Of a stretch of DNA of 64,000 bases, positions 18,517 through 28,356 are shown piece by piece. The notes under the pieces were generated by a model, which made no database searches, was not told where the DNA came from, and worked only from the letters and a program-made list of their open reading frames with translations. Position numbers and translations under genes: made by a program. The stretch's first letter is position 1. Each line of letters begins with the position of its first letter. Source of the DNA: Pluralibacter gergoviae ATCC 33028 = NBRC 105706 (GTDB taxonomy: Bacteria; Pseudomonadota; Gammaproteobacteria; Enterobacterales; Enterobacteriaceae); contig NZ_BCZS01000003.1 of the NCBI RefSeq assembly GCF_001598855.1, forward strand, positions 186,001 to 250,000, read 5' to 3'.

Positions 18517-20031
18517 ATGTTTCGTCAGTGGCTAACATTAGTGGCTATCGTACTGGTGGATATCCCGGTCGCCATTGATGCCACGGTGCTCCACGTTGCC
18601 GCGCCGACGCTCAGCGTCGCGCTGGCGGCCAGCGGTAATGAGCTGCTGTGGATCATTGATATCTATTCGCTGGTGATGGCGGGGATGGTGCTGCCGATGG
18701 GCGCGCTGGGCGACCGCATCGGCTTTAAGCGCCTGCTGCTGCTCGGCTGCGGGCTGTTTGGCGCGGCGTCGCTGGCGGCGGCTTTTGCCGCCAGCGCCGA
18801 ATGGCTGATTGCCGCCCGCGCGCTGCTGGCCGTCGGCGCGGCGATGATCGTTCCGGCGACGCTTGCCGGGATCCGCAACACCTTCAGCGACGCGCGCCAG
18901 CGCAATATGGCGCTCGGCATGTGGGCCGCGGTCGGCTCAGGCGGGGCGGCCTTCGGGCCGCTTATCGGCGGCTTTATGCTGGAGCACTTCTGGTGGGGCG
19001 CGGCGTTTCTGATCAACTTCCCCATCGTGCTGGCGGTGATGGCCCTGAGCGCCCGCGTGGTGCCCGCGCAGCCGTCGAGCCGCGAGCAGCCGCTGAATAT
19101 CTCCCATGCGCTGATGCTGATCGCGGCGATCCTGCTGCTGGTGTGGAGCGCCAAAACCGCCATCAAGGGCCACGCGGCCTTTGGCCTTGTCGCGGCGGCA
19201 ATGGCGATCGGCAGTTTGATGCTGGCGGCGTTCGTGCGCATCCAGCTCAGGGCCCGCGTGCCGATGATCGATATGCGGCTGTTTACCCACCGCATTATCC
19301 TCTGCGGGGTGATGATGGCGGTCACCGCTATGGTGGCGCTGGTGGGCTTTGAGCTGCTGATGGCCCAGGAGCTGCAGTTCGTCCACGGCAAAACGCCCTT
19401 GGAAGCGGGCGCCTTTATGCTGCCGCTGATGCTGGCGAGCGGATTCTGCGGGCCGCTGGCCGCGGCGCTGGTGTCGCGCTTTGGCCTGCGGCGGGTGGCC
19501 ACCGCCGGCATGGCCCTCAGCGCCGTGAGCTTCTTCGGGCTGTCGGTCACCGACTTCAGCCGCCAGCCGTGGCAGGCCTGGGGGCTGATGGCGCTGCTGG
19601 GCTTCAGCGCCGCCAGCGCGCTGCTGGCTTCAACGGCGGCGATCATGGCGGCGGCGCCGAAAGAGAAGGCCGCGGCGGCGGGCGCCATTGAGACCATGGC
19701 CTACGAACTTGGCGCGGGGCTGGGCATCGCGCTGTTCGGCCTGATCCTCTCCCGCAGCTATAGCCGCGCCATCGTGCTGCCGGCGGGGCTGGACCCGGCC
19801 AGCGCCGGGCAGGCGGCGAGCTCCATCGGCGAGGCGGTGCGGGTGGCGCAAAGCCTGCCCGCGCAGTCCGCCGGGCAGCTGCTGGAGGCCGCCAGTTCGG
19901 CCTTCGTCAGCGCTCACAGCGCGGTACTTCTGACCGCCGGTGCGCTGCTTCTGCTGCTGGCGGTGGGCATCTGGCGGGGGCTGGCCGGCGCGCCGCTTCC
20001 CCGCGAGGAGGCCGCTGACGGTACGCTCTGA
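18517..20031 (+). CDS. smvA: MFS efflux pump SmvA (methyl viologen / cationic biocide)
   Basis: A 504-residue DHA2-type drug/proton antiporter with about 14 transmembrane helices. The start MFRQWLTLVAIVLVDIPVAI and long stretches such as LLWIIDIYSLVMAGMVLPMG match Salmonella SmvA as I recall it. Motif C-like GSGGAAFGPLIGG and motif A-like GDRIGFKR are present. It exports methyl viologen, quaternary ammonium compounds and related cations across the inner membrane. Start at 18517 is preceded by GAGG. Controlled by the divergent SmvR. Confidence 0.93.
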   Translation: MFRQWLTLVAIVLVDIPVAIDATVLHVAAPTLSVALAASGNELLWIIDIYSLVMAGMVLPMGALGDRIGFKRLLLLGCGLFGAASLAAAFAASAEWLIAARALLAVGAAMIVPATLAGIRNTFSDARQRNMALGMWAAVGSGGAAFGPLIGGFMLEHFWWGAAFLINFPIVLAVMALSARVVPAQPSSREQPLNISHALMLIAAILLLVWSAKTAIKGHAAFGLVAAAMAIGSLMLAAFVRIQLRARVPMIDMRLFTHRIILCGVMMAVTAMVALVGFELLMAQELQFVHGKTPLEAGAFMLPLMLASGFCGPLAAALVSRFGLRRVATAGMALSAVSFFGLSVTDFSRQPWQAWGLMALLGFSAASALLASTAAIMAAAPKEKAAAAGAIETMAYELGAGLGIALFGLILSRSYSRAIVLPAGLDPASAGQAASSIGEAVRVAQSLPAQSAGQLLEAASSAFVSAHSAVLLTAGALLLLLAVGIWRGLAGAPLPREEAADGTL

Positions 20032-20073
20032 GCGCGTCACTATCCGCGCTTCACTACGCGAAGCGCCTTGCGC

Positions 20074-20955
20074 TCAGCGCCGCCGGGTCGCCAGGCCGCA
20101 GATCAGGGAGCCGAGGCAGACCATCGCGGCGCCCTGCCAGAATGCCCACGACAGCGGCGTGCTGAGCAGCAGCGCCGCCAGCGCCGACGAGAGAACCGGC
20201 GTGAAGTAGGAGGCGGTGGCCAGCAGGGTGACGTTGCCGTGCAGGATCCCGATATTCCACGCCGCATAGGCCAGCCCCAGCGCCGCGGAAAGGGCCAGCA
20301 GCTTAAGCGTCACCGGCAGCGTAAAGTGCATCGGCGGCTGGTCCGCCAGCAGAAACTTCAGCCACAGCGCAGCGGCGGTCAGCAGGACGAACAGCGTGAT
20401 GCCGTTTTGCCCGCCGGCATATTTGGCGGTGACCGTGCAGTAGGCCGCCCAGATAAAGGCGCCGGTAAACGCCAGCAAATAGCTCAGCGGCCCGCTGCGC
20501 ACGTTGCTGATGATTTCATCAATATTGAGTCCGCGCTCGCCGCCTAATACCCAGACCACGCCCGCCAGCGAGAGTAATATTCCCGGCAGCACCGGCCAGC
20601 AGCTTTTTTGGCCGTTAAACGCCATCGCAAATAAAATCGTCAGGCTCGGCCAGAGATAATTCACCATGCCGACTTCGATTGCCTGCTGGCGGTTGACCGC
20701 ATAGCCAAGCGCCAGCGCCAGGCATATTTCATAGCTGACGAAAAGCGCGCTGCCGGCCAGCAGATAGCGGCGGCGAATGCGGCGCAGGTTGGGAAAGCCG
20801 ACGGTGAAAATCAGCAGGAGGCCGCTGAACGTGAATACCAGCGCCGCGCCGCCAACCGGGCCAAGTCCTTCGCTGACGCTGCGCATCAGGCCGACCATCG
20901 TGCTCCATAAAATAATTGCCGTTAAGCCGGTAAGGGTCGCTTTTTGAGTGTTCAT
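20074..20955 (-). CDS. yddG: Aromatic amino acid exporter YddG
   Basis: A 293-residue DMT-superfamily exporter with ten transmembrane helices in two EamA repeats. It matches E. coli YddG along its length (AIEVGMVNYLWPSLTILFA and NIGILHGNVTLLA are shared blocks). It exports Phe, Tyr, Trp and some analogues, and in Salmonella it is a porin-linked paraquat exporter functionally connected with SmvA, its neighbour here. Two ATGs stand in tandem (20958 and 20955); the second gives the family start MNTQKAT. Convergent with smvA, with only 42 bp between. Confidence 0.9.
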   Translation of the reverse strand: MNTQKATLTGLTAIILWSTMVGLMRSVSEGLGPVGGAALVFTFSGLLLIFTVGFPNLRRIRRRYLLAGSALFVSYEICLALALGYAVNRQQAIEVGMVNYLWPSLTILFAMAFNGQKSCWPVLPGILLSLAGVVWVLGGERGLNIDEIISNVRSGPLSYLLAFTGAFIWAAYCTVTAKYAGGQNGITLFVLLTAAALWLKFLLADQPPMHFTLPVTLKLLALSAALGLAYAAWNIGILHGNVTLLATASYFTPVLSSALAALLLSTPLSWAFWQGAAMVCLGSLICGLATRRR

Positions 20956-21096
20956 CATCCGTCGCATTAAAGGGCAAGCTTTTTGAATTTATAACATTTT
21001 TATATCACCGGCGCTGCTATTTCCGGCAACGGTTAATACCTTGTGAGTACGCTATTTAGCTATCCGTGACTATTAGGGATGTGCTCAGGCCTAATA

Positions 21097-21137
21097 TTGA
21101 TTTGCCGCAAAAAAACTAACTTCAGCAATGGTAATTT
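21097..21137 (+). promoter_or_regulatory. fdnG promoter with FNR-like site
   Basis: TTGAT-TTGC-CGCAA at 21097-21110 resembles an FNR box with a good left half and a 3/5 right half. A -10 like TAATTT lies at 21132-21137, so the FNR site would be centred near -41, the class II position known for E. coli fdnG. I could not identify convincing NarL heptamer pairs further upstream. Confidence 0.5.
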
Positions 21138-21169
21138 CCCAGCCGTTTATCCTGATAACGAGGGAAAGA

Positions 21170-24100
21170 ATGAACGTAAGCCGCAGGAAGTTTTTTAAAA
21201 TCTGCGCGGGCGGTTTGGCCGGAACAACGGTAGCGGCGCTGGGCTTTGCCCCGAAGGCGGCGCTGGCATCCACGCGCGACTATAAGCTATTGCGCGGGAA
21301 AGAGACCCGAAATTCCTGTACCTACTGCTCCGTGGGATGTGGGCTGCTGATGTACAGCCTGGGTGACGGCGCCAGGAACGCCCGCGCCTCTATCTATCAT
21401 ATTGAGGGAGATCCGGACCATCCGGTGAGCCGCGGCGCGCTGTGCCCGAAAGGGGCCGGCCTGCTTGACTACGTTCACAGCGAAAATCGCCTGCGCTATC
21501 CGGAGTACCGCGCGCCGGGCTCCAATAAGTGGCAGCGCATCTCCTGGGACGAGGCGTTCGAACGCATCGCCCGGCTGATGAAAAGCGATCGCGATGCGAA
21601 CTTCATGGAGCAAAACGCCGAAGGCGTGACGGTTAACCGCTGGCTCTCCACCGGGATGCTCTGCGCCTCGGCGGCCAGTAACGAAACCGGCATGCTGACG
21701 CAGAAATTCGTCCGCTCGCTGGGGATGCTGGCGGTAGACAACCAGGCGCGCGTCTGACACGGACCAACGGTAGCAAGTCTTGCTCCAACATTTGGTCGCG
21801 GTGCGATGACCAACCACTGGGTGGATATCAAAAACGCCAACGTCGTGATGGTGATGGGCGGCAACGCCGCTGAAGCGCATCCGGTGGGATTCCGCTGGGC
21901 GATGGAAGCCAAAAATAACAACGATGCCACGCTTATCGTTGTCGATCCGCGCTTTACGCGCACCGCGTCGGTGGCCGACATTTATGCGCCTATCCGCTCC
22001 GGGACCGACATTACCTTCCTGTCGGGCGTACTGCACTACCTGATTGAAAATAACAAAATCAACGCCGACTACGTGCGCGACTACACCAACGCCAATCTGC
22101 TGGTGCACGAAGATTTTGACTTCAACGACGGGCTGTTCAGCGGCTATGACGCCGATAAACGCCAGTACGATAAGTCTACGTGGACCTATCAGTTTGACGA
22201 AGACGGTTTTGCGAAGCGCGATATCAGCCTCAGCCACCCGCGCTGCGTCTGGAACCTGCTGAAGAAGCACGTTTCACGCTATACGCCGGACGTGGTGGAG
22301 AACATCTGCGGCACGCCCAAAGCCGACTTCCTGAAGGTGTGCGAAGTGCTGGCCTCGACCAGCGCGCCGGACAGAACCACCACCTTCCTGTATGCGCTGG
22401 GCTGGACGCAGCACACCGTGGGCGCGCAGAACATCCGCACCATGGCGATGATCCAGCTGCTGCTCGGCAATATGGGCATGGCGGGCGGCGGCGTTAACGC
22501 CCTGCGCGGCCACTCCAACATTCAGGGGCTGACCGACCTCGGGCTGCTCTCGACCAGTCTGCCGGGCTACCTGACGCTGCCGAGTGAAAAGCAGACCGAC
22601 CTGCAGACCTATCTCAGCGCCAACACGCCGAAGGCGATGCTGGCGGATCAGGTTAACTACTGGAGCAACTACCCGAAATTCTTCGTCAGTCTGATGAAGT
22701 CGTTTTACGGCGACCGGGCGCAAAAGGAGAACGGCTGGGGCTTTGACTGGCTGCCGAAGTGGGACCAGATGTACGACGTTATCAAATACTTCAACCTGAT
22801 GGATAAGGGTGAAGTCAACGGCTACATCTGCCAGGGCTTTAACCCGGTGGCGTCGTTCCCGGATAAGAACAACACCGTGCGCTGCTTAAGCAAGCTGAAA
22901 TACATGGTGGTGATCGATCCGCTGGTGACCGAAACCTCCACCTTCTGGCAGAACCACGGCGAGTCTAACGACGTCGATCCGTCGACTATTCAGACCGAAG
23001 TGTTCCGCCTGCCGTCGACCTGCTTTGCCGAAGAGGACGGTTCGATCTCCAACTCCGGGCGCTGGCTGCAGTGGCACTGGAAGGGCGGCGAGGCGCCGGG
23101 CGAGGCGCGCAACGACGGCGAGATCCTCGCCGGCATCTACCATCGCCTGCGCAAGATGTACCGCAGCGAAGGCGGGAAGGGCGTGGAGCCGCTGCTCAAT
23201 ATGAGCTGGCACTACAAACTGCCGCACGCGCCGGAATCGGAAGAGGTGGCGAAAGAGAACAACGGCGTCGCCCTCGACGATCTTTATGACGCCTCCGGCA
23301 AGCTGCTGGCGAAGAAGGGCGAGCTGCTGAGCAGCTTCGCGCTGCTGCGCGATGACGGCTCCACCGCCTCTTCGTGCTGGATCTATACCGGCAGCTGGAC
23401 CGAGCGGGGCAACCAGATGGCCAACCGCGACAACGCCGATCCGTCGGGCCTCGGCAATACGCTGGGCTGGGCGTGGGCGTGGCCGCTGAACCGTCGGGTG
23501 CTGTATAACCGCGCTTCGGCGGACATTAACGGCAAGCCGTGGGATGCGAAGCGGATGCTGATCCAGTGGAACGGCAGCAAGTGGGTTGGCAACGACATTC
23601 CCGACTTCAGCACCGCCGCGCCGGGCAGCAAGGTCGGACCGTTCATCATGCAGCCGGAAGGGCTGGGCCGCCTGTTTGCTCTCAACAAGCTGGCGGAAGG
23701 ACCGTTCCCGGAACACTACGAGCCGATGGAAACGCCGCTCGGCACCAACCCGCTGCACCCGAACGTGGTCTCCAACCCGGCGGCGCGGCTGTATGACGAA
23801 GATGCGAAGCGCCTCGGCAAGAAGGATAAGTTCCCCTACGTCGGCACCACCTATCGCCTGACCGAGCACTTCCACACCTGGACTAAGCACGCGCGGCTCA
23901 ACGCCATCGCCCAGCCGGAGCAGTTTGTGGAAATCAGCGAAGGGCTGGCGAAAGCGAAAGGCATCAGCAACGGCGACCGGGTGAAGGTCAGCAGCAAGCG
24001 CGGCTTTATCCGCGCCGTGGCGGTGGTAACCCGCCGTCTGCGCACCCTGAACGTTAACGGCCAGCAGGTGGAGACCGTCGGCATTCCGCTGCACTGGGGC

Positions 24101-24217
24101 TTCGAGGGCGTGGCGCAGAAGGGTTATATCGCCAACACCCTGACGCCGAACGTCGGCGATGCCAACTCGCAGACGCCGGAGTACAAGGCGTTTCTGGTCA
24201 ACATTGAGAAAGCGTAA
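21170..24217 (+). CDS. fdnG: Formate dehydrogenase-N alpha subunit (selenocysteine)
   Basis: The gene is read through an in-frame TGA at 21755-21757 as selenocysteine, codon 196, the same position as in E. coli FdnG, giving 1015 residues. The N-terminus carries a twin-arginine signal (SRRKFFK), so the folded enzyme is exported to the periplasm. The 4Fe-4S motif [10 protein letters not shown] is at about residues 50-59 and the molybdopterin domains follow. It oxidises formate to CO2 and passes electrons to FdnH, FdnI and menaquinone, forming the formate-nitrate loop with nitrate reductase. Automatic calling would split it into two pieces (ending at 21757 and restarting at 21806). Followed by fdnH after 11 bp. 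Confidence 0.97.
21755..21796 (+). promoter_or_regulatory. SECIS element and selenocysteine UGA in fdnG
   Basis: Directly after the UGA an mRNA hairpin can form: outer arms ACCAA (21763-21767) and TTGGT (21792-21796), inner arms AGCAA (21772-21776) and TTGCT (21780-21784) with a GTC loop. This is the bacterial SECIS layout recognised by SelB-Sec-tRNA and matches E. coli fdnG. Confidence 0.9.
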
Positions 24218-24228
24218 GGAGCGATTTT

Positions 24229-25113
24229 ATGTCAATGGAAACACAGGACATCATTAAACGCTCTGCCACCAATCCGGCAACGCCCGCGCCCCGCGCGCGG
24301 GACTACAAAGAGGAAGTGGCGAAGCTGATTGATGTGACCTCCTGCGTGGGCTGCAAAGCCTGCCAGGTCGCCTGCTCGGAGTGGAACGACATCCGCGACG
24401 AAGTTGGCCACTGCGTGGGCGTTTACGATAACCCCGCCGATCTCAGCGCCAAATCCTGGACGGTGATGCGCTTTAGCGAAACCGAGGCCAACGGCAGGCT
24501 GGAGTGGCTGATCCGCAAGGACGGCTGTATGCACTGCGAAGATCCTGGCTGCCTGAAGGCCTGCCCGTCCGCAGGCGCCATCGTGCAGTACGCCAACGGC
24601 ATCGTCGATTTTCAGCAGGACAACTGCATCGGCTGCGGCTACTGCATCGCCGGCTGCCCGTTCAACGTGCCGCGCCTCAATAAAGAGGATAACCGGGTCT
24701 ACAAGTGCACCCTGTGCGTCGATCGCGTCAGCGTCGGCCAGGAGCCCGCCTGCGTCAAGACCTGCCCGACGGGCGCTATCCACTTCGGCACCAAGAAAGA
24801 GATGCTGGACGTAGCGGCGGCGCGGGTGAAAAAGCTGCAGGCGCGCGGCTATCCGCACGCCGGGCTGTATAACCCGGAAGGCGTCGGCGGCACCCACGTG
24901 ATGTACGTTCTGCACCACGCCGACCAGCCGGAGCTGTACCACGAGCTGCCGAAAGCGCCGAAGATCGATGCCGCCGTATCGCTGTGGAAGGGCGTGCTGA
25001 AGCCGCTGTCGGCGGCGGGCTTTATCGCCACCTTCGCCGGGCTGATTTACCACTACATCGGCATTGGGCCAAACAAGGAAGTGGACGACGAGGAGGAGGA
25101 CCACGATGCGTAA
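24229..25113 (+). CDS. fdnH: Formate dehydrogenase-N beta subunit (iron-sulfur)
   Basis: A 294-residue protein, the same length as E. coli FdnH, with four ferredoxin-type clusters: [11 protein letters not shown] near residue 38, [14 protein letters not shown] near 101, [12 protein letters not shown] near 131 and CTLCVDR near 164. A single C-terminal transmembrane helix ([19 protein letters not shown]) anchors it in the membrane, with the clusters on the periplasmic side. It carries electrons from FdnG to FdnI. Overlaps fdnI by 8 bp. Confidence 0.96.
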   Translation: MSMETQDIIKRSATNPATPAPRARDYKEEVAKLIDVTSCVGCKACQVACSEWNDIRDEVGHCVGVYDNPADLSAKSWTVMRFSETEANGRLEWLIRKDGCMHCEDPGCLKACPSAGAIVQYANGIVDFQQDNCIGCGYCIAGCPFNVPRLNKEDNRVYKCTLCVDRVSVGQEPACVKTCPTGAIHFGTKKEMLDVAAARVKKLQARGYPHAGLYNPEGVGGTHVMYVLHHADQPELYHELPKAPKIDAAVSLWKGVLKPLSAAGFIATFAGLIYHYIGIGPNKEVDDEEEDHDA

Positions 25114-25762
25114 GTCAAAAATGATCGTCCGCACGACGTTTATCGACCGCGCCTGCCACTGGACGGTGGTGATCGCCTTTTTCCTGGTGGCGCTGTCGGG
25201 GATTTCGTTCTTCTTTCCGACCCTGAAGTGGCTGACGGAAACCTTCGGTACGCCGCAGATGGGGCGCATTCTGCACCCGTTCTTCGGCGTGCTGATCTTC
25301 GTCGCCCTGATGGTGATGTTCGTGCGCTTCGTGCACCACAACATCCCGGATAAGCAGGATATTCCCTGGGTGCTGGGCATTGTTGAAGTGCTGAAGGGCA
25401 ACGAGCACAAGGTGGCGAAGGTCGGTAAGTACAACGCCGGGCAGAAGATGATGTTCTGGACCATTATGAGCATGATCTTCGTCCTGCTGGTCACCGGGGT
25501 GGTTATCTGGCGGCCCTACTTTGCGCAGTACTTCCCGATTCAGCTGATCCGCTACTGCCTGCTGATCCACGCCACCTCGGCGATTGTGCTGATCCACGCC
25601 ATTCTGATCCATATGTATATGGCGTTTTGGGTCAAAGGTTCGATCAAAGGGATGATCGAAGGCAAAGTCAGCCGCCGCTGGGCGCAGAAACATCACCCGC
25701 GCTGGTATCGCGACGTGGAGCGCAAGGAAGCGCAGGAAGAGAGTTCCGAAGGCATTAAGTAA
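25106..25762 (+). CDS. fdnI: Formate dehydrogenase-N gamma subunit (cytochrome b556)
   Basis: A 218-residue inner-membrane cytochrome b with four transmembrane helices and the heme histidines in [15 protein letters not shown] and the [17 protein letters not shown] region. It reduces menaquinone with electrons from FdnH. The start MRKSKMIV at 25106, behind GGAGGA, corresponds to the E. coli start; a longer frame from 25064 lies inside fdnH and is not homologous. Last gene of fdnGHI. Confidence 0.95.
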   Translation: MRKSKMIVRTTFIDRACHWTVVIAFFLVALSGISFFFPTLKWLTETFGTPQMGRILHPFFGVLIFVALMVMFVRFVHHNIPDKQDIPWVLGIVEVLKGNEHKVAKVGKYNAGQKMMFWTIMSMIFVLLVTGVVIWRPYFAQYFPIQLIRYCLLIHATSAIVLIHAILIHMYMAFWVKGSIKGMIEGKVSRRWAQKHHPRWYRDVERKEAQEESSEGIK

Positions 25763-25771
25763 CCGACGAAG

Positions 25772-25795
25772 CGGCGCCGTAAGGCGCCGTTTTTC
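25772..25795 (+). terminator. Rho-independent terminator of fdnGHI
   Basis: Stem CGGCGCC-GTAA-GGCGCCG followed directly by TTTTTC, 10 bp after the fdnI stop codon. Confidence 0.88.
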
Positions 25796-25928
25796 TTTCC
25801 GGCAAGCGCCAGGCGGCGCAGCTTGCGCAAATAACACAAAACTGCATAAATCCGCGCCCGATTGCAATGGTCCATTCCGCCCGTTTCAGGAATAATACGG
25901 CGCTTTCCTCCAACAAGTGATTAGCCGT

Positions 25929-27098
25929 ATGAAAAAGACGATTTTTTCGTTAGCACTTGGCACCTTCGGGCTGGGCATGGCCGAATTTGGCGTAATGGGC
26001 GTGCTCACCGAACTGGCGCGGGACACCGGGATCTCGATCCCCGCCGCCGGTCACATGATCTCCTTTTATGCCTTCGGCGTGGTGATTGGCGCGCCCGTCA
26101 TTGCGCTGTTCTCAACCCGATTCTCACTGAAGTCGATACTGCTGTTTCTGGTTGCCCTGTGCATTACCGGCAACGCGCTGTTTACCTTTGCCAACAGCTA
26201 CGCCCTACTGGCGCTCGGACGCCTGGTATCCGGTTTCCCCCACGGGGCTATCTTCGGCGTCGGGGCCATTATTCTTTCGCGCATTGCGCCGCCGGGCAAA
26301 GTGACGATGGCGGTGGCGGGGATGATTGGCGGCATGACCGTGGCGAATCTGGCGGGCGTGCCGCTGGGCACCTGGATTGGGCACACCTTCAGCTGGCGCT
26401 ACACCTTTTTACTGATTGCCGTCTTCGACGTACTGGTGCTGCTGTCGATTATCGCCTGGGTGCCGCACCTGTTTGATAGATCAGAAGTCCGCCTCAGAGA
26501 GCAGTTTCGCTTCCTCACGCTGCCGGAGCCGTGGCTGGTGTTTGCCGCGACGATGTTCGGCAATGCCGGCGTGTTCGCGTGGTTCAGCTTTGTGAAGCCG
26601 TTTATGCTGAGCGTATCGGGCTTCTCTGAAGGCGCGATGACCGCCGTCATGACGCTGATGGGCCTCGGCATGGTGCTCGGCAATATGCTGAGCGGCAGGC
26701 TCTCTGGACGCTTCAGCCCGCTGCGTATTACGATTATGACCGATCTGGTGATTGTGCTCAGCCTGATGCTGCTGTTTATGTTCGGCGGCATACCCGCCGC
26801 GTCGCTGGCGCTGGGTTTTGTCTGCTGCGCGGGATTGTTCGCGCTGTCGGCGCCGCTGCAGATCATGCTGCTGCAGAATGCCAAAGGCGGGGAGATGCTG
26901 GGGGCGGCGGGCGGCCAGATGGCCTTTAATCTCGGCAGCGCCATCGGCGCCTGGTGCGGCGGGCTGATGATAACCCTCAATTTTGGCTACAGCTACGTCG
27001 TGCTGCCGGCGGCGCTGCTGTCGTTCGCGGCGATGAGTTCGCTGATGATTTACGGACAGATAAAGCGCAGGCGGGCGCAGAGGGAGGCGCTGGCCTGA
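25929..27098 (+). CDS. araJ: MFS transporter AraJ
   Basis: A 389-residue, 12-helix major facilitator protein. Its start (MKKTIFSLALGTFGLGMAEF) and blocks such as GRLVSGFPHGAIFGVGAI and MLLQNAKGGEMLGAAGGQ agree closely with E. coli AraJ as I remember it. In E. coli araJ is arabinose-induced, lies elsewhere on the chromosome, and its substrate is unknown (sugar or sugar-conjugate efflux has been proposed). Here it sits alone between fdnGHI and adhP. The ATG at 25929 is used instead of a GTG 12 bases upstream. No AraC-type site is obvious in the 130 bp upstream. Confidence 0.85.
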   Translation: MKKTIFSLALGTFGLGMAEFGVMGVLTELARDTGISIPAAGHMISFYAFGVVIGAPVIALFSTRFSLKSILLFLVALCITGNALFTFANSYALLALGRLVSGFPHGAIFGVGAIILSRIAPPGKVTMAVAGMIGGMTVANLAGVPLGTWIGHTFSWRYTFLLIAVFDVLVLLSIIAWVPHLFDRSEVRLREQFRFLTLPEPWLVFAATMFGNAGVFAWFSFVKPFMLSVSGFSEGAMTAVMTLMGLGMVLGNMLSGRLSGRFSPLRITIMTDLVIVLSLMLLFMFGGIPAASLALGFVCCAGLFALSAPLQIMLLQNAKGGEMLGAAGGQMAFNLGSAIGAWCGGLMITLNFGYSYVVLPAALLSFAAMSSLMIYGQIKRRRAQREALA

Positions 27099-27101
27099 GA
27101 G

Positions 27102-27126
27102 AAACGCCGGGAGAGCCCCGGCGTTT
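27102..27126. terminator. Bidirectional terminator between araJ and adhP
   Basis: Stem AAACGCCGGG / CCCGGCGTTT with a 5-base loop; T-runs follow on the plus strand and an A-run precedes it for the minus strand, so it can end both convergent genes. Confidence 0.85.
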
Positions 27127-27133
27127 TTGATGA

Positions 27134-28144
27134 TTAGCGGCGGAAGTCGATAACCATGCGGCCGCGGATCTGGCCCTGTTCCATCTCTTTAAAGATGGCG
27201 TTGATATCGCCCAGCGGACGCAGGGCCACTTTCGGTACCACTTTGCCTTCGGCGGCAAACTGGAACGCCTCGGTCAGGTCCTGGCGGGTGCCGACCAGCG
27301 AACCGACAACCTGGATACCGTCCAGCACCAGGCGCGGAATATCGAGACTCATCGCTTCCGGCGGCAGGCCGACGGCCACCACGCGGCCACCGGCGCGCAC
27401 CGCGTCCACGGCGGAGTTGAACGCCGCTTTCGCCACGGCAGTGACGACCGCGGCGTGGGCGCCGCCGGTTTTCTCCTGAACGATCTTTGCCGCGTCTTCG
27501 CTGCGCGAGTTGATGGTCAGATCGGCGCCCATCTGCTTCGCCAGCTCAAGCTGCGCGTCGTTAACGTCAAGGGCGATGACCTTGGCGTTAAACACATTTT
27601 TCGCGTACTGCAGCGCCAGGTTGCCGAGGCCGCCGAGGCCGTAGATGGCAATCCACTGGCCGGGCTTGATGCCGGAGACCTTCACCGCTTTATAGGTGGT
27701 CACGCCGGCGCAGGTGATGCTGCTCGCCGCCGCTGAGTCCAGCCCGTCCGGGACTTTTACCGCGTAGTCGGCGACCACGATGCACTCTTCGGCCATGCCG
27801 CCGTCAACGGTATAGCCGGCATTCTTCACCTCGCGACACAGGGTTTCGTTACCGCTGTTGCAGTATTCGCAGTGGCCGCAGCCTTCGAAAAACCACGCCA
27901 CGCTTGCGCGGTCGCCGGGCTTGAGGGAGGTGACGCCCGGACCGACTTCCGCAACGACGCCGATGCCTTCATGACCTAAAATGACGCCGGTCTTGTCACC
28001 GAAATCGCCGTTTTTAACGTGCAGATCGGTATGACAAACCCCGCAGCATTCCATTTTCAGCAGCGCTTCGCCGTGCTTCAGCGCGCGCAGGGTTTTATCG
28101 GTGACGTTAATCTGATGATCCTGAGTCACTACAGCAGCCTTCAT
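27134..28144 (-). CDS. adhP: Ethanol-active alcohol dehydrogenase AdhP
   Basis: A 336-residue zinc alcohol dehydrogenase. Catalytic zinc ligands are in CGVCHTDLH (Cys 35/38 region), GHEGIGVV and the later [11 protein letters not shown] cysteine. The structural zinc site has four cysteines in [15 protein letters not shown]. The Rossmann motif GLGGLGNLA binds NAD. It interconverts ethanol or propanol and the aldehyde in the cytoplasm. Same place relative to fdnGHI and maeA as in E. coli. About 210 bp upstream are free for its promoter. Confidence 0.95.
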   Translation of the reverse strand: MKAAVVTQDHQINVTDKTLRALKHGEALLKMECCGVCHTDLHVKNGDFGDKTGVILGHEGIGVVAEVGPGVTSLKPGDRASVAWFFEGCGHCEYCNSGNETLCREVKNAGYTVDGGMAEECIVVADYAVKVPDGLDSAAASSITCAGVTTYKAVKVSGIKPGQWIAIYGLGGLGNLALQYAKNVFNAKVIALDVNDAQLELAKQMGADLTINSRSEDAAKIVQEKTGGAHAAVVTAVAKAAFNSAVDAVRAGGRVVAVGLPPEAMSLDIPRLVLDGIQVVGSLVGTRQDLTEAFQFAAEGKVVPKVALRPLGDINAIFKEMEQGQIRGRMVIDFRR

Positions 28145-28325
28145 ATCATAGCTCCTTGTTTATTATGAGAATCTGCGTTGCAGGCTAGAGACTGTAACGT
28201 TGAATTACCCCTCAAGGGTTAATGTTTTTCGCGAGATCCGCAAGGCTTCCGCAACATTCATACATACTTTACAGGGTGATTATGGCAACTCTGTGAAAAG
28301 CTGCACATTCAGGGCGGTTAAATGC

Positions 28326-28353
28326 TTAAAAAGCAGGCACCTGCGGTGCCTGC
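28326..28353 (-). terminator. Rho-independent terminator of the ABC-F gene
   Basis: On the minus strand GCAGGCACC-GCA-GGTGCCTGC is followed by TTTTTAAGC, 3 bp beyond the stop codon of the ABC-F gene. Confidence 0.88.
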
Positions 28354-28356
28354 CGG

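Noticed and set aside
21000-21096. NarL heptamer pairs in the fdnG promoter
   Set aside because: GTGAGTA near 21046-21052 resembles one half, but no partner heptamer with correct spacing fits; I do not claim a site.
21755-21757. Internal stop suggesting that fdnG is a pseudogene
   Set aside because: It is the selenocysteine UGA at codon 196 with a SECIS hairpin; the rest of the frame is intact.
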